Source: Neocallimastix lanati (nom. inval.) (lineage: Eukaryota > Neocallimastigomycota > Neocallimastigomycetes > Neocallimastigales > Neocallimastigaceae). From it: a DNA stretch of 64,000 nucleotides. Each line of letters begins with the position of its first letter. Position 1 is the first letter of the stretch. The notes under the pieces were generated by a model. That model did not search any database, had not been told where the DNA came from, and saw only the letters and a program-made list of their open reading frames with translations. The position numbers were made by a program, and so were the translations under genes. This document shows, piece by piece, positions 12,172 to 25,589 of the stretch. The stretch lies in NCBI GenBank assembly GCA_016946835.1, contig JACVTC010000137.1, forward strand, positions 16,001 to 80,000. Direction: 5' to 3'.

Positions 12172-13069
12172 CTTTTAATTATTAAAAATAAAAACAGTAA
12201 AATCAATTAAAAAAAATTATAAAATACCATTTAATAAAATTTTTAATTATTATTAATTTTGATATAAATATATATTTCTAGGCATATTTTAAGTCTTTAT
12301 ATTTATATTTAATAGACATTAATTATATATATATATAATTAGTAATAAAATATTTAACTTTTTTCAATTTTAGCACCAAATATAATAATTGATTTTAAAT
12401 ATTTTCATAAGTAAATTAAAATAAAGTTAGTATTGCAGCTAATACTTGCATGAAGTATAATAACGTTAGAAGTATTGTCGGCTTTTTTTATTAATAGAAA
12501 TTTTTTATAGATTATAATAATAATAATAATAATTGATTTAATTATTAAATTATATATCAAAAATATATTAATAATTTAAAACTTTGTTCTTTAATAATTA
12601 TAATAAAAATAACAAGTCTTTTGAAGAAGAAAAGAAAAGTAAACAAAAGAAAAGAAAGAGGAAATTTAATAATTTAATATTAATAAATATAATATATAAA
12701 ATTAATTAGTATAATTAATAATACATGTTTATTAATTATTAGCGTTATTTATAAAATTATTTTATTTTTATTTGTAGTTTACGTTAAATATATTAAAAAC
12801 TATTATTTATATTTAAAGGGTAAATATAATAATAAAGGTCACTTTACAAATACTTTAATAAGTAATAAAGTAGTCTCGTTTGTATAAGTTTTTCTTTAAA
12901 CTAGTGTGTTCAGAGAGAAATTTATCAATAATAATAAATTAAATTTTAATAATTCTCAAGATTATATTAATTCAAGGAATTAAATATTTTAAATAGTTAA
13001 AAAAAAAAAAAAAAAAAAAAAAAATTAAATTCATAGTTTCTCATTATATTTTGAATTTTTTTTTTATTT

Positions 13070-13240
13070 CCTGTGTGTATCACTCTTTATCCCCTCAAGG
13101 AATATTAATACCTTATTATTCCTATTCCTTGAGGGGATAAAGGTCTTCGTATTAGCCAAATATTGTCCCTGCTTGGACGATCTTACTGAGTGTTCAGAGC
13201 ATTGATGTTCTTTTCCAATAAATAAAATTTAACACTTGTT
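13070..13240. other. Conserved less AT-rich island, copy 1
   Basis: A block of about 170 bases, clearly richer in G and C than its surroundings, that recurs in all four units about 1.2-1.3 kb upstream of each next gene. The right half (TTAGCCAAATATTGTCCC onward to TTTTCCAATAAATAAA) is nearly invariant in units 1-3. On the plus strand it could be a terminal exon ending at the TAA inside CCAATAAATAAA; on the minus strand it could be a different short exon. No RNA family was recognised. Confidence 0.5.
13085..13142. repeat. Perfect 20-base hairpin unique to island copy 1
   Basis: Left arm 13085-13104 (CTTTATCCCCTCAAGG plus AATA) and right arm 13123-13142 are exact reverse complements around an 18-base loop. 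The other three islands have a different sequence in place of the loop and right arm. Confidence 0.85.
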
Positions 13241-13429
13241 TGAAATTGAAATATAATAGTTAATAAAAAAATTTTTTTTTTTTTTTGTATATCCTGTTAT
13301 CAAACTTCCAATTAATATTTAATTTTTTTCACATAGTTACTTCAACTTGTTCATCATTCTATGGAATTTTTTTTTTTTTATAGAATTTATTACAATACAT
13401 TATAAATTACATTAAAAAATACATATATA

Positions 13430-13705
13430 TATTATATATTATATTTTATATTTTATATTTTATATTTCTATATTTAAAATATTATATTTCTATATTTTAT
13501 ATTTAATATTTTATATTATATATTTTATATTTTATATTTTATATTTCTATATTTAAAATATTATATTTCTATATTTTATATTTAATATTTTATATTTTAT
13601 ATTTTATATTTAATATTTCTATATTTTATATTTTATATTTTATATTTTATATTTTTATATTTTTATATTTTATTATTTTTTATTTTATATTTTATATTTT
13701 TAATA
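13430..13705. repeat. (ATATTTT)n satellite, junction of units 1 and 2
   Basis: Imperfect 7-base repeats of ATATTTT with variants ending TCTATATTT. The same satellite lies at the other unit junctions and is a plausible site of unequal crossing-over. Confidence 0.8.
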
Positions 13706-13757
13706 TTATAAAATTTTATTTAATAAATTAAATAAAATATTATATTTATTAAAATAT

Positions 13758-13796
<39 letters not shown>

Positions 13797-14079
13797 AATA
13801 TCAAATATATTTAAAAAATAAATTAAATTTCTAATTTATTTCTTGGATAATACTATTTATTGGTTTTAATATTATTATACTAAGATAATTTCTTGTTATG
13901 TTTTTCATTTTTATATATAGTTTTTAATTATTAATAAAAAATTTTTTAATATATAAAGTTTTTTTTATAATAATATAAAATATTAATTTCTATTTCTTTT
14001 TTTTTTTAATTGGAATATTATTATTATTATTTTTATTTTTTTATTAAAAATATTTAAATATTATTTAAAAAATTTCAAG

Positions 14080-14087
14080 TATAAAAG
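14080..14087 (+). promoter_or_regulatory. TATA-like box of array copy 2
   Basis: TATAAAAG in the conserved upstream block, 215 bases before the start codon at 14295. Confidence 0.45.
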
Positions 14088-14294
14088 ATAAAGTTTTTTC
14101 TCTTTAATCAATTTTTTTTTCAAGTTATTTGTATTATTTTTGTAAATATATTCAAAAGGATTATCTTGTGTATATTATATAATAGTTTCATTATAAAATA
14201 AAAATAAAAATAAAAAAAAAATAATAGAAAATATTTAATTATTTATTATTTTTTTTTATTAAATTTTTTTTTAAAATTGAAATTTTAACTCAAT

Positions 14295-15586
14295 ATGATG
14301 TATCGTAAATTGTTTATAAATTTATTTATAATTTCGTTAATATCATTAAGTTTCGTTAGAGCTGATGATGAAATATCATCAACTGAAGAAATTATTTTAA
14401 CTCCTGGCCCAATTACTGGTGAATATAAAAATAAAGATTTGGATGCTTCATATGATGAATCTTCTAGTGTTATGATTTCTTGTTCTGGTACTTCTTGTAC
14501 TACAAGTAATGGTAGTGAAGGTATTTCTATTAATGAAGGAAATGTAACTATTTCTGCCGCTGGTACTTACGTTCTTCAAGGCGATTTACAAGGTCAAGTT
14601 TATATTTCAGCAACAGAGGATGATTTTGTTCATCTTATCTTAAATAATATGTCAATTACAAGTAATAATGGAGCAGCACTTTTTGAAGTTGAATGTGATA
14701 AATTAGTCATTACAATGGTTGGAGAAAATTCGCTTACAGATTCTACTAATTATACGGTTGATGAAGATGAAGAACCTGATGGTTGTCTTTTTGCTAAAAG
14801 TGATCTTTCTTTCAATGGTGAAGGTACCCTCACCGTTACCGGTAATTATAGTGAAGGTATTCGATGCAAGAAAGATTTGAAATTAGTTTCAGGAACGATT
14901 AATGTTTTTTCTAAAGAAAAAGGAATCAAAGCAAAGAATTCTGTTAGTATCAAAGAAGCAGTAATCAATGTTGAATCCGGAGATACCGCTATTAAAGCAT
15001 GTAAAGATACTGATCCAGAAAAAGGATTTGTTGTCATTGATGGTGGTAGAATTGTAGTTAAGTCAGGAAAAGATGGTATTCATGCGGAAACACATCTTAC
15101 AATTAATGGAGGATATATTGATGTTAGTGAAAGTGAAGAAGGACTTGAAGGACAAATGATTGATATTCAAGGAGGAGAAATTCATATTAATGCTAATGAT
15201 GATGGAATTAATGCATCTAAAATTGGAGCCACTAATGATGAATTTGGACCAGGAGGAATGGGAGGTCCAGGAAGAATGAATGAATCCACTGAAACAATGA
15301 ATCCCGAATCAGGAAATATGGGAAATAGTCCATCTCAACAACCTGACACTACCATACTTCCAAATAATCCATCAGAACAAATTGAAAATACAGTTATTGA
15401 TAATAATGAAGAAGGTACCACTCAATCTACTACGATTTCTTCAGATTCAGTTGAAACTTCCACTACAATCCCATCGACCACAATTGCCACTAAAACTATT
15501 CCAAGTAATATTAATGAAATTAATTCTGGAAATGGACAAAATAATCAAGGAATTTCAACTAAAAATGTAATTCCAATTATCAATTC

Positions 15587-15623
<37 letters not shown>

Positions 15624-17534
15624 TCATTCGGTCAAAATAACAACTCTTTCGGTCGAAACAACAATTCCTTTGGACAACAAAACAACAACAATAACAACAA
15701 CAATCCATTCGGTCAAAATAACAATAATAATAATAACAGTAATCCATTCGGTCAAAATAACAACTCTTTCGGTCAAAATAACAACTCCTTTGCACAACAA
15801 AACAAAAATAATAACAACAACAATCCATTCGGTCAAAATAATAACAATAATAACAACAACAATTCATTTGGTCAAAATAACAACAATAATAACAACAACA
15901 ATCCATTCGGTCAAAATAACAACAATAATAACAACAACAATCCATTTGGTCAAAATAACAACAATAATAACAACAATAATCCATTCGGTCAAAATAACAA
16001 CTCTTTTGGTCAAAATAACAACTCCTTTGCACAACAAAACAAAAATAATAACAACAACAATCCATTTGGTCAAAATAACAATTCCTTTGGACAACAAAAT
16101 AACAATAATAATAACAACAATCCATTTGGCCAAAATAGCAACTCTTTTGGTCAAAATAACAATTCCTTCGGTCAAAATGATAACTTTATTGGTCAACAAC
16201 CTAATAAGATTACTACTACTAAAACAATTCCAAATGTTATTCCAACTGGTAATGCTGTTCGAGTATCAAACAATAATACTCAAAAGAGTAACCCTGGTGA
16301 AAAAATAAATCAACCAATTAATCAACCAATTAATCAACCAGTTCAACAACCACAACATCAAGGAAACAATTATAATTCTAATCAACCAATTAATCAACCA
16401 GTTCAACAACCACAACATCAAGGAAACAATTATGATTCTAATCAACCAATTAATCAACCAGTTCAACAACCACAACATCAAGGAAACAATTATAATTCTA
16501 ATAATAAGATTAATTCTAATAAAGGTCGTATTATTAAAACCGTTTATAAAACTGTCACTTCCACAAGAAAGAACATAATTCCTACTTTACCAGTAAATGG
16601 AAACAAATTTGGAAATAATAATTATCCAAATAATAATTATCCAAATAATAATTATCTAAATAATAATTATCAAAATAATAATTATCAAAATAATAATTAT
16701 CAAAATAATAATAATAATAAGAATAATAATAATTATTATTCTCAAAACAGAAATAGTAATGGTCGCGTTGTAAAGAGAGGAAATACAGCAAATGATGAAC
16801 AGGTTTATATTAAGATCACTGGAGGAAAAGTTTACGTAAAGGTTGATGGTGGTGATGTCGATGGTATTGACTCTAACGGTTCTCTTTATATTGGAGGAGA
16901 ATCAGAAGTTTACGTTAGTAATGGATCAGGTGATATTTATGGTAATATGGCCTCATTGGATGCTGAAGGCTCTAACGTTATTGATAATGGAGCAACAGTT
17001 ATTGTTACAGCCTCAGGTATGAATAATGGAGGAATGGGAGGTGGACCAGCAAGACAAAGTCAAGGAGGACCAAATAATAATCAAATGAATATGGATGATC
17101 AAACGAATCAAACGACTCAAAATAATCAATTTAATCCAAGTGAAATTCTAGAAATTCCTAATAATAGTACTCAACCACCACAATTTGAAGGATTTAAACA
17201 AAACTTCAACCAGACTGAATTTGGTGGTCCAATGGAAGGAGAAATGAGAAGTCATGGTGGCATGGGTGGTGGACCAGGTGGACAAGGTGGACCAGGTGGT
17301 ATGGAATCAGGATCCATTAAACAAGCAAATATTCAAATGACAGTTAATTTACAAGAAGCTGGTTCTGAAATTACAGTAACGGATAGTGAAGGTAATATCA
17401 TTATTTCTCATCAACCTGAAACCTCCTATTCTAAGATTCTTATTTCCTCTCCAAAACTTGTTGAAGGAGCTACCTACACTGTTGTAGCCGGAACTGAAAC
17501 TCAAACTGCTACTGCATCTGTTGATTCTTCTTAA
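14295..17534 (+). CDS. Secreted Cthe_2159-type polysaccharide-binding beta-helix protein with Asn-rich linker, copy 2
   Basis: 1079 residues, nearly identical to copy 1 in the signal peptide and N-terminal beta-helix. Differences include ATEDD for ATKDD and NNGAAL for NNGPAL. It lacks one GGMGSPG turn of the Gly/Met stretch present in copy 1. It shares with copy 1 the three QPINQPVQQPQHQGNNY repeats and GRIIKTVYKTVTST, but has more NNY(P/L/Q) repeats before the dibasic KR at 827-828. Its C-terminal Gly-rich part (FNPSEILEIPNN, FGGPMEGEM) instead matches copy 4, which points to gene conversion. Role as for copy 1: a secreted polysaccharide-binding protein by family, not demonstrated here. Confidence 0.9.
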
Positions 17535-18338
17535 ATTATTATTATATAAATATATATGTATATAACTCAATAAATACGTCCTAATGAAAATTATTTATAA
17601 TTTAATATTCATATATAATTTTATTAATTTATGTAAAAAAAAAAAAAATTTTTTTTCTTAGAAGTTTATATAATTAATAACTATCTATTCATATTAAGGA
17701 ATATTTAATAGATTTTTTATTTTATTTTATTTTTTTTTTAAGTTAATTGATAACTATATTATCTATATTATTTATCATATTAATAAAAATATTTATACAT
17801 TCAAAAATATTTAATAGTTTTATTAATTAAAAACTATAATAAAAATGTAATTTTAATTAAAAAATAAAAAAAATAAAAAAAATAAAAAAAACAAATAAAG
17901 ATAAAAAGTTTTTATCTGAACCACTATAATGCCATAATGAGTAAAAACTAAATAAAGATAAAAAATTTATTATTAAAAGTTAGTTTTAATATATTTTGAT
18001 GAAATAAAAAAAATATTTTTATAAAAAGTCATATCTACTTAGATATATCAAACATGTTTTAATATGTTTGAAGAAATAAAAAAATATTTTTATAAAATTT
18101 ATATCTACTTATATAAAATATATAATATATAATTTTTTTTAATTGATAATTACAATATATATATGAATAAATATATAATAGTTTTTCTTATTAATACATA
18201 TATTTAATTGTTCAATAAATATAATTTTAATTAAAAAAAATAAAAAATAATGAAAAAAAATATATTATTTATAAAAATTTATATCTACTTAGATATATCA
18301 AAGTATACATCAAAAGTAAAATGGTCTAAATTGTTTAG

Positions 18339-18369
<31 letters not shown>

Positions 18370-18881
18370 AAAAATCTTTAAAAATCCTTGTTTAATTGAT
18401 ATAAACTCATTTTTATAATAAAAAAAATTACATATATAATTATGAAAAATTAACAATGAATTATTATTATTATTACTATTTTATATAAATATATTTAAAC
18501 TTTTTTATATATTGATACACTTTTTTTTTTTCTTTTAAATAGATATAAAAAATTACTTCAAAGTACACATTTTAATCATTCAATTTAAATATTTTATTTT
18601 TTATTTTATATATATAGTATTGATTAAAATATTATTTATAATTAATATATTAATACACTTTTTTTCTTTTAAATAGAAATAAAAAATTACTTCAAAGTAC
18701 ATATTTTAATCATTCAATTTAAATATTTCATTTTTATTTTATATATATATATAATTTTGATTAATATATTATTTATAATTAATAATTAAAATAAATAAAT
18801 TCAGATTTTAAAAGCTTCATTTATAATTTACATGAAATGATCTGATTTTTACATAAAAACAAAAAGAAATATAATTATTGT

Positions 18882-18919
18882 CATTTCCAAAAGAGAAGTA
18901 ATCTTATCTTTTGGAAATG
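18882..18919. repeat. Short hairpin in unit 2 spacer
   Basis: CATTTCCAAAAGA pairs with TCTTTTGGAAATG, two base pairs longer than the unit 1 version because one loop-side base differs. Confidence 0.5.
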
Positions 18920-19258
18920 CTTTTAATTATTAAAAATAAAAGCAGTAAAATCAATTAAAAAAAATTATAAAATACCATTTAATAAAATTTTTAATTATTA
19001 TTAATTTTGATATAAATATATATTTCTAGGCATATTTTAAATCTTTATATTTAATAGACATTAATTATATATATATATATAATTTGTAATAAAATATTTA
19101 ACTTTTTTCAATTTTAGCACCAAATATAATAATTGATTTTAAATATTTTCATAAATAAATTAAAATAAAGTTAGTATTGCAGCTAATACTTGTATGAAGT
19201 ATAATAACGTTAGAAGTATTGTCGGCTTTTTTTATTAATAGAAATTTTTTAGAGATTA

Positions 19259-19359
19259 TTAAATAGAAGCAGTAGAATTAAAATTAGTATCAATAGAGTT
19301 TGAAGTATTATTCTTGGAATTTTCATTGGACATATCATTAAGTTTTTTGTCTTTCATAA
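19259..19359 (-). pseudogene. Possible terminal-exon relic on the minus strand
   Basis: On the minus strand a good acceptor (CTATTTCCAG, ending at 19360) is followed by an open stretch of about 32 codons beginning ATGAAAGAC, rich in Asn and Ser, ending at TAA (19259-19261). Its composition is less AT-biased than the spacer. No matching upstream exon was found and units 1, 3 and 4 lack it, so it may be the tail of a gene lost when the array formed. Not recognised by family. Confidence 0.3.
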
Positions 19360-19439
19360 CTGGAAATAGAGAGAGTTAAATTTTTTAATATAATTTTATA
19401 CTATTAATTATAATTCAGAAAAAAAAATATTATAATAAC

Positions 19440-19565
<126 letters not shown>

Positions 19566-20094
19566 TGATTTAATTATTAAATTATATATCAAAAATATAT
19601 TAATAATTTAAAACTTTGTTCTTTAATAATTATAATAAAAATAACAAGTCTTTTGAAGAAGAAAAGAAAAGTAAACAATAGAAAAGAAAGAGGAAATTTA
19701 ATAATTTAATATTAATAAATATAATATATAAAATTAATTAGTATAATTAATAATACATGTTTATTAATTATTAGCGTTATTTATAAAATTATTTTATTTT
19801 TATTTGTAGTTTACATTAAATATATTAAAAACTATTATTTATATTTAAAGGGTAAATATAAATAATAAAGGTCACTTTACAAATACTTTAATAAGTAATA
19901 AAGTAGTCTCGTTTGTATAAGTTTTTCTTTAAAATAGTGTATTCAGAGAGAAATTTATCAATAATAATATATTAAATTTTAATAATTCTCAAAATTTTAT
20001 TAATTCAAGGAATTAAATATTTTAAATAGTTAAAAAAAAAACAAAAAAAAAAAAAAAATTAAATTCTTAGTTTTTCATTATATTTTGAATTTTT

Positions 20095-20265
20095 TTTATT
20101 TCCTGTGTGAATCACTCTTTATCCCCTCAAGGTATGGGAATGTTAAGGTAGTCATAAATACTTTTGTATGTCTTCGTATTAGCCAAATATTGTCCCTGCT
20201 TGGACGATCTTACTGAGTGTTCAGAGCATTGATGTTCTTTTCCAATAAATAAAATTTAACACTTG
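20095..20265. other. Conserved less AT-rich island, copy 2
   Basis: Carries the common form: CCCTCAAGGTATGGG, a stretch of about 45 bases ending CGTATTAG, then the invariant right half. CAAG/GTATGG and GTATTAG/CC would fit a 51-base intron on the plus strand. Confidence 0.5.
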
Positions 20266-20454
20266 TTCGATATTGAAATATAATAGTTAATAAAATTTTT
20301 TTTTTTTTTCTTTTGTATATTCTGTTATCAAAGTTCCAATTCATATTTAATTTTTTTCACATAGTTACTTCAACTTGTTCATCATTCTATGGAATTTTTT
20401 TTTTATAGAATATATTACAATACATTATAAATTACATTAAAAAATACATATATA

Positions 20455-20850
20455 TTATATTTTATATTTTAATACTTTATATTTTAAATATTATATTTCT
20501 ATATTTTATATTTATATTATATTTATATTTTATATTTTATATTTTATATTTATATTTTATATTTTATATTTTATATTTTATATTTTATATTTTATATTTT
20601 ATATTTTATATTTTATATTTTATATTTTATATTTTATATTTTATATTTTATATTTTATATTTTATATTTTATATTTTATATTTTATATTTATATTTTATA
20701 TTTTATATTTTATATTTTATATTTTATATTTTATATTTTTTTATATTTTATATTTTATATTTTATATTTTATATTTTATATTTTATATTTTATATTTTAT
20801 ATTTTATATTTTATATTTTATTATTTTAAATTTTATATTTTATATTTTTA
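20455..20850. repeat. (ATATTTT)n satellite, junction of units 2 and 3
   Basis: The longest and most homogeneous tract of the 7-base repeat in the array. Confidence 0.85.
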
Positions 20851-21208
20851 ATATTATAAAATTTTATTTAATAAATTAAATAAAATATTATATTTATTAA
20901 AATATATTTTTATTTTTTTTTTTAAATAAATATAAATATCTAATATATTTAAAAAATAAATTAAATTTCTAATTTATTTCTTGGATAATACTATTTATTG
21001 GTTTTAATATTATTATACTAAGATAATTTCTTGTTATGTTTTTCATTTTTATATAGTTTTTAATTATTCATAAAAAATTTTTAATATATAAAGTTTTTTT
21101 ATAATAATATAAAATATTAATTTCTTTTTTTTTTTTTAATTGGAATATTATTATTATTATTTTTATTTTTTATTAAAAATATTTAAATATTATTTAAAAA
21201 ATTTCAAG

Positions 21209-21216
21209 TATAAAAG
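21209..21216 (+). promoter_or_regulatory. TATA-like box of array copy 3
   Basis: TATAAAAG in the conserved upstream block, 206 bases before the ATG at 21415; the block is kept although the gene is frameshifted. Confidence 0.4.
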
Positions 21217-21414
21217 ATAAAGTTTTTTCTCTTTAGTTCAATTTTTTTTTCAAGTTATTTGTATTATTTTTGTAAATATATTCAAAAGAATTATCTTGTG
21301 TATATTATATAATAGTTTCATTATAAAATAAAAATAAAAAAAATATTTGAAAATAATTTATTTTTTATTTTTTCTATTAAATTTTTTTTTTTAAAATTGA
21401 AATTTTAACTCAAT

Positions 21415-22722
21415 ATGATGTATCGTAAATTGTTTAAAAATTTATTTATAATTTCGTTAATATCATTAAGTTTCGTTAGAGCTGATGATGAAATATCATC
21501 AACTGAAGAAATTATTTTAACTCCTGGCCCAATTATTGGTGAATAAAAATAAAGATTTGGATGCTTCATATGATAAATCTTCTAGTGTTATGATTTCTTG
21601 TTCTGGTAATTCTTGTACTACAAGTAATGGTAGTGAAGGTATTTCTATTAATGAAGGAAATGTAACTATTTCTGCCGCTGGTACTTACGTTCTTCAAGGC
21701 GATTTACAAGGTCAAGTTTATATTTCAGCTACTGAGGATGATTTTGTTCATCTTATCTTAAATAATATGTTAATTACAAGTAATAATGGACCAGCACTTT
21801 TTGAAGTTGAATGTGATAAATTAGTCATTACAATGGTTGGAGAAAATTCGCTTACAGATTCTACTAATTATACGGTTGATGAAGATGAAGAACCTGATGG
21901 TTGTCTTTTTGCTAAAAGTGATCTTTCTTTCAATGGTGAAGGTACCCTCACCGTTACCGGTAATTATAGTGAAGGTATTCGATGCAAGAAAGATTTGAAA
22001 TTAGTTTCAGGAACGATTAATGTTTTTTCTAAAGAAAAAGGAATCAAAGCAAAGAATTCTGTTAGTATCAAAGAAGCAGTAGTTAATGTTGAATCCGGAG
22101 ATACAGCTATTAAAGCATGTAAAGATACCGATCCAGAAAAAGGATTTGTTGTCATTGATGGTGGTAGAATTGTAGTTAAGTCAGGAAAAGATGGTATTCA
22201 TGCGGAAACACATCTTACAATTAATGGAGGATATATTGATGTTAGTGAAAGTGAAGAAGGACTTGAAGGACAAATGATTGATATTCAAGGAGGAGAAATT
22301 CATATTAATGCTAATGATGATGGAATTAATGCATCTAAAATTGGAGCCACTAATGATGAATTTGGACCAGGAGGAATGGGAGGTCCAAGAGGAATGGGAG
22401 GACCAGGAAGAATGAATGAATCCACCGAAACAATGAATCCCGAATCAGGAAATATGGGAAATAGTCCATCTCAACAACCTGACACTACCATACTTCCAAA
22501 TAATCCATCAGAACAAATTGAAAATACAGTCATTGATAATAATGAAGAAGGTACCACTCAATCTACTACGATTTCTTCAGATTCAGTTGAAACTTCCACT
22601 ACAATTCCATCGACCACAATTGCCACTAAAACTATTCCAAGTAATATTAATGAAATTAATTCTGGAAATGGACAAAATAATCAAGGAATTTCAACTAAAA
22701 ATGTAATTCCAATTATCAGTTC

Positions 22723-22759
<37 letters not shown>

Positions 22760-24379
22760 TCATTCGGTCAAAATAACAATTCTTTCGGTCGAAACAACAA
22801 TTCCTTTGGACAACAAAACAACAATAATAACAACAACAATCCATTCGATCAAAATAACAACAATAATAACAACAACAATCCATTCGGTCATAATAACAAC
22901 AATAATAACAACAATAATCCATTCGGTCAAAATAACAACAATAATAACAACAACAATCCATTCGGTCAAAATAACAACAATAATAACAATAGTAATTTAT
23001 TCGGTCAAAATAACAATAATAATAATAACAACAATCCATTCGGTCAAAATAACAATTCCTTTGGACAACAAAATAACAATAATAATAACAACAATCCATT
23101 TGGCCAAAATAACAACTCTTTTGGTCAAAATAACAATTCCTTTGGTAAAAATGATAACTTTATTGGTCAACAACTTAATAAGATTACTACTACTAAAACA
23201 ATTCCAAATGCTATTCCAACTGGTAATGCTGATCGAGTATCAAACAATAATACTCAAAAGAGTAACCCTGGTGAAAAAATAAATCAACCAATTAATCAAC
23301 CAATTAATCAACCAATTAATCAACCAATTAAACAACCAATTAATCCATCAATTCAACAACCACAACATCAAGGAAACAATTATAATTCTAATAATAAGAT
23401 TAATTCTAATAAAGGTCATATTACTAAAACCGTTTATAAAACTGTCACTGCCACAAGAAAGAATATAATTCCTACTTTACCAGTAAATGGAGACAAATTT
23501 GGAAATAATAATTATCAAAATAATAATTATCCAAATAATAATTATCAAAATAATAATAATAATAAAAATAATAATAATTATTATTCTCAAAACAGAAATA
23601 GTAATGGTCGCGTTGTAAAGAGAGGAAATACAGCAAATGATGAACAGGTTTATATTAAGATCACTGGAGGAAAAGTTTACGTAAAGGTTGATGGTGGTGA
23701 TGTCGATGGTATTGACTCTAACGGTTCCCTTTATATTGGAGGAGAATCAGAAGTTTACGTTAGTAATGGATCAGGTGATATTTATGGTAATATGGCCTCA
23801 TTGGATGCTGAAGGCTCTAACGTTATTGATAATGGAGCAACAGTTATTGTTACAGCCTCAGGTATGAATAATGGAGGAATGGGAGGTGGACCAGCAAGAC
23901 AAAGTCAAGGAGGACCAAATAATAATCAAATGAATATGGATGATCAAACGAATCAAACGACTCAAAATAATCAACTTAATCCAAATGAAATTCCAGAAAT
24001 TCCTAATAATAGTACTCAACCACCACAATTTGAAGGATTTAAACAAAACTTCAACCAGACTGAATTTGGTGGTCCAATGGAAGGAGAAATGAGAAGTCAT
24101 GGTGGCATGGGTGGTGGACCAGGTGGACAAGGTGGACCAGGTGGTATGGAATCAGGATCCATTAAACAAGCAAATATTCAAATGACAGTTAATTTACAAG
24201 AAGCTGGTTCTGAAATTACAGTAACAGATAGTGAAGGTAATATCATTATTTCTCATCAACCTGAAACCTCCTATTCTAAGATTCTTATTTCCTCTCCAAA
24301 ACTTGTTGAAGGAGCTACCTACACTGTTGTAGCCGGAACTGAAACTCAAACTGCTACTGCATCTGTTGATTCTTCTTAA
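21415..24379 (+). pseudogene. Cthe_2159-type beta-helix gene, copy 3, frameshifted near the N-terminus
   Basis: The ATG at 21415 opens the usual signal peptide, but after about 43 codons (PIIGE) the frame meets TAA. Compared with the other copies, two bases are missing just before AAAAATAAAG (about 21543). From there the remaining about 945 codons stay open to 24379 in the shifted frame, so the rest of the gene shows no other break. The first in-frame codon there is not ATG and no second signal peptide exists. It has substitutions not in the sisters (IFKNLF-type change L/K in the signal region, MLITSN, NADRVS). Linker and GHITKTVYKTVTAT match copy 4. This is either a young pseudogene or an assembly error; expression of a leaderless product would require an internal start. 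Confidence 0.8.
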
Positions 24380-25170
24380 ATTATTATTATAAATTATTAA
24401 TATAAAAATATATATGTATATAACTCAATAAATACGTCCTAATGAAATTATTTATAATTTAATATTCATATATAATTTTATTAATTTATGTAAAAAAAAA
24501 AAAATTTTTTTTTCTTAGTAGTTTATATAATTAATAACTATCTATTCATATTAAGAAATATTTAATAGATTTTTTATTTTATTTTATTTTTTTTAAGTTA
24601 ATTGATAACTATATTATCTATATTATTTATCGTATTAATAAAAATATTTATACATTCAAAATATTTAATAGTTTTATTAATTAAAAACTATAATAAAAAT
24701 GTAATTTTAATTAAAAAAAAAAAAATAAAAATTAAAAAAATAAAAAAAATGAAAAAAAATAAAAAAAATAAAATAAAAATAAAAATTTTTTATCTGAACC
24801 AATATAATGCCATAATGAGTAAAAACTAAATAAAGATAAAAAATTTATTATTAAAAGTTAGTTTTAATATATTTTGATGAAATAAAAAAAATATTTTTAT
24901 AAAAATTTATATCTACTTAGATATATAAAACATGTTTTAATATATTTGAAGAAATAAAAAAATATTTTTATAAAATTTATATCTACTTATATATATGAAT
25001 AAATATATAATAGTTTTTCTTATTAATACATATATTTAATTGTTCAATAAATGTAATTTTAATTAAAAAAAATAAAAAATAATGAAAAAAAATATATTAT
25101 TTATAAAAATTTATATCTACTTAGATATATCAAAGTATACATCAAAAGTAAAATGGTCTAAATTGTTTAG

Positions 25171-25211
<41 letters not shown>

Positions 25212-25589
25212 AAAAATCTTTAAAAATCCTTGTTTAATTGATATAAACTCATTTTTATAATAAAAAAAATTACATATATAATTATGAAAAATTAACAATG
25301 AATTATTATTATTATTACTATTTTATATAAATATATTTAAACTTTTTTATATATTGATACACTTTTTTTTTCTTTTAAATAGATATAAAAAATTACTTCA
25401 AAGTACATATTTTAATCATTCAATTTAAATATTTTATTTTTTATTTTATATATTTAATATTGATTAATATATTATTTATAATTAATATATTAATACTCTT
25501 TTTTTTTTAAATAGAAATAAAAAATTACTTCAAAGTACATATTTTAATCATTCAATTTAAATATTTCATTTTTTATTTTAAATATATAT
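24380..25589. other. Spacer of unit 3, left part
   Basis: Matches the unit 1 and 2 spacers: AATAAA near 24427, the repeated TTATATCTACTTAGATATA units, poly-A run near 25171-25209 and the ACTTCAAAGTACATATT repeat. Homology to those units stops near 25590. Confidence 0.55.

Larger units (their letters stand above)
10799..13435. other. Spacer of array unit 1
   Basis: No intact gene. AATAAA at about 10834 may be the polyadenylation signal of copy 1. Internal repeats include three versions of a roughly 70-base unit with TTATATCTACTTAGATATA (about 11250-11520), a poly-A run at 11559-11600, and a roughly 130-base unit containing ACTTCAAAGTACATATTTT repeated twice (about 11745-11990). From 12540 on it matches the later units, including the island near 13070. 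Relative to unit 2 it lacks the block at 19245-19560. Confidence 0.6.

Noticed and set aside
13140-13240. Island considered as tRNA, snRNA, RNase P or SRP RNA
   Set aside because: No cloverleaf, B-box, Sm site or family core could be found on either strand.
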